Under the pieces are notes generated by a model. That model worked only from the letters and a program-made list of their open reading frames with translations, had not been told where the DNA came from and ran no database searches. Of a stretch of 64,000 bases of DNA, positions 61,976-64,000 are shown piece by piece. This DNA is from Mugil cephalus (lineage: Eukaryota > Chordata > Actinopteri > Mugiliformes > Mugilidae). Position numbers and translations under genes: made by a program. The first letter of the stretch is position 1, and each line of letters opens with the position of its first letter. The stretch is from positions 30,681,006 to 30,745,005 of the forward strand of contig NC_061772.1 in NCBI RefSeq assembly GCF_022458985.1, written 5' to 3'.

Positions 61976-63240
61976 CATTGACCACGATGCTAATAGCAGC
62001 TGTAAACAGAAGGAAGGAAGGAAGGAGAGAGAGTGAAGGAGTGAAGGAATGAATGAATGACGGAGTCAGTGCATTTACATGCACATGTAAAAAAACTAAT
62101 TATTGCCTTAATCGACTCTAACAGGAGAACTTAAGTTCATGTAAACACGTTGCTCTGATTAAAGTTCTCATGAACCGATTGAGACGCTCAGATAATACGA
62201 CTGGAATTTGATTTTCTCCATCATGTCAACGCCTTAATCGCAGTAATGTGTGTGTTTATGCTCCACAATCACTGCGCCTGCAACAAAAAGCCATCACATA
62301 AGAAAAGAAAGTAAACAGAGCTGGTAGAAGAACCGTCTGAGGGACAGCGCCACCTACCTGCAGCACAAGTAACGCGAACGTTACGTACGAGATTAAAAAT
62401 GTTCTATTGTCCCTGTGGTTGTTGTTTAAATGCTGGTTCTGCCGGTTTATTATATCACGTCAGTAACGTGGTATTAACCCACTGAAAAGACACGTATCGC
62501 CCCCTAGTGTGGAGGAGGAGAACAGTTATTTTGTCCCATGTAAACTGGGACCAGGACGTAGTCAGGAAGTAGAATTAAACTGTGCATGTAAACGCTCTGA
62601 CTGAGTGTGAGCAGCTGCTCTGGGACTTTATCGCTGTTTAAACAGAATAAACAAACATTCGCTGTTTGTTGATCTCGTTGCTGCAAAGAAACTCAAACAT
62701 GTGAAGGATGAAGTGGCTCAGACGTGATGATCTGAGTAAAAGATAAATAAGAAGAAGAGAATAAACAGTATACAATTATGGCTTATATACAAAAGGAAGT
62801 AATTGGATTGTGACTCCAGGTTTTACATGACAGAGTGAAAGTGTTGAATTGCACAACAGAAAACTACTGCAGAATATGACACAGCGCTTAAGTAATGAAA
62901 CGCAACAACAAGTAACAGGATTGTAACAAAAAGTGTTGTACGACAAACTTAAAGTAAGAAAAGGCAACAAAAAGTATTGATTTAAAAACTGATCTGACAG
63001 ATATAAGAGATGTTACAGATATTACACTCAGGTTTGTAGACAGAGCTGTGAGACGATGAGAGTATTTAAACCTCGAGGAGTAATAATATTACACGAATCA
63101 TGAGTGGAAGGAAGGAAGGAAGGACAGAGGAAGGGAAGGAAGCAAGGAAAGAAGGAAGGAATGTATCTGATCTTGTTCTCGTGTCATAAATGCGTCGCTG
63201 TTCTTTCTCTCAAACGTCCATGAACGAGGCTTTTATTTTA
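61976..63240. other. cars1 intron 2, non-repetitive part
   Basis: No exon recognised. GGAA-type runs occur at 62010-62060 and 63105-63160. Confidence 0.45.
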
Positions 63241-63244
63241 TTCT

Positions 63245-64000
63245 GACCAAATATCTCCTCCTGCTCCTCCTCCTCCTCCTCCTCCTCCTCCTCCTCCTCC
63301 TCCTCCTCCTGCTCCTCCTGCTCCTCCTCTTCCTTCTCCTCCTCCTCCTCCACCTGCTCCTCCTCCTCCTCTTCCTTCTCCTCCTCCTCCTGATCCTCAT
63401 CCTCCTCCTCCTCCTCCTCCTCTTCCTTCTCCTCCTCCTCCTGATCCTCATCCTCCTCCTCCTCCTCCTCCTCTTCTCCCTCCTCCTCCTCTCCTCTCCT
63501 CCTCCTCTCCTCCTCTCTCCTTCTCCTCCTCTCCTGCTCCTCCTCTCGCACCTGCTCCTCTCCTCCTCTTCCTCTCCTCCTCCCTCCTCCTCCTCTTCCT
63601 TCTCCTCCTCCCGCTCCTCCTCTCCTCCTCTTCCTCTCTCCTCCTCCTGCTCCTCCTCCTCCTGCCTCTCCTCCTCCTCTCCTTTCTCTCCTCCTCCTCC
63701 CCTCCTCCTCTCCTCCCTTCCTCCTCCTCCTCCCCTCTGTCCTCCTCTCCTCCTCTTCCTTCTCCTCCTCCTCTCCTTCCTCTCCTCTCCTCCTCTCCTC
63801 TCCTCCTCCTCCTCCTCTCCTCCTCTCCTCCTCCTCCTCTCCTCCTCCTCCTCCTCCTCTCCTCCTCCTCCTGCCCTCCTCCTCCTCCTCCTGCTCCTCC
63901 TGCTACCTCCTCCTCCTCCTCCTCCTGCTCCTGCTCCTCCTCCTCCTCCTCCTCCTCTTCCTTCTCCTCCTCCTCCTGCTCCTCCTCCTCCTGCACCTGC
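63245..64000. repeat. TCC/GGA polypyrimidine tract running off the window
   Basis: About 750 bases are almost pure C and T on the + strand, mostly CTC/TCC triplets with occasional CTGCTCC. The reverse strand gives Glu- and Arg-rich open frames without meaning. It continues beyond the window end. Confidence 0.97.

Noticed and set aside
63210..63996. Glu/Arg-rich 182- and 113-codon frames
   Set aside because: Pure GGA triplet repeat read in different frames; no start context, splice sites or non-repeat sequence.

Overview
The window is genomic DNA of a teleost fish, most likely a percomorph. The reasons are intron-split vertebrate genes with clean GT-AG boundaries, fish-type interspersed repeats (L2-like and other APE-type LINEs, Tc1-like and hAT-like DNA elements) and many microsatellites and minisatellites. 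There is no bacterial-type gene organisation, no CRISPR array and no tRNA or rRNA gene that I can see. Gene models were built by hand by following reading frame across splice sites. Several close to an exact multiple of three over 11-17 exons, which is the main internal check.

Left half (1-40.7 kb): a minus-strand cluster of zona pellucida (ZP) domain membrane proteins. Gene A (1014 to beyond base 1) is cut by the window edge. Gene B (12455-3336, 13 exons, 1017 codons) has an N-terminal cysteine-rich module, a long Thr/Pro mucin-like stalk, a ZP domain, a dibasic cleavage site and a membrane anchor, but carries an in-frame TGA at codon 130. A decayed relative lies at about 19.85-20.83 kb. Gene C (40745-30360, 13 exons, 752 aa) is intact and has the same exon plan and phases without the mucin stalk. 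The spaces and introns are full of mobile-element debris. The most striking piece is a 3.1 kb near-perfect palindrome at 12673-15765 flanked by an 8-bp target duplication, in effect a DNA transposon made almost entirely of two 1.4 kb inverted arms. Two LINE fragments sit in gene B intron 4. Tc1-like copies lie at 4.5 and 18.9 kb. A nested DNA-transposon complex lies at 16.4-18.4 kb, and a LINE reverse-transcriptase tail at 26.4-27.4 kb. The stretch 20.9-30.3 kb holds no gene I can recognise.

Right half (42.8-64 kb): three conserved housekeeping genes packed tightly. arfgap2 (+, 42819-52516, 534 aa, COPI coat ArfGAP) is tail-to-tail with pex16 (-, 59648-53715, 344 aa, peroxisomal membrane biogenesis), and their predicted 3' ends overlap. 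pex16 is head-to-head with the first two exons of a gene best read as cars1 (+, from 59910, cysteinyl-tRNA synthetase with its GST-like N-terminal exon), with only 261 bp between the start codons. The rest of cars1 lies beyond the window. Its intron 2 holds a minisatellite and ends, within the window, in a roughly 750-bp pure TCC/GGA tract.

The best leads are the ZP cluster with one stalked and one stalkless paralogue and a broken copy, the giant-arm palindromic transposon, and tandem repeats placed where they could affect splicing (gene C intron 3; pex16 introns 3, 4 and 6). I saw no convincing new molecular system beyond these.
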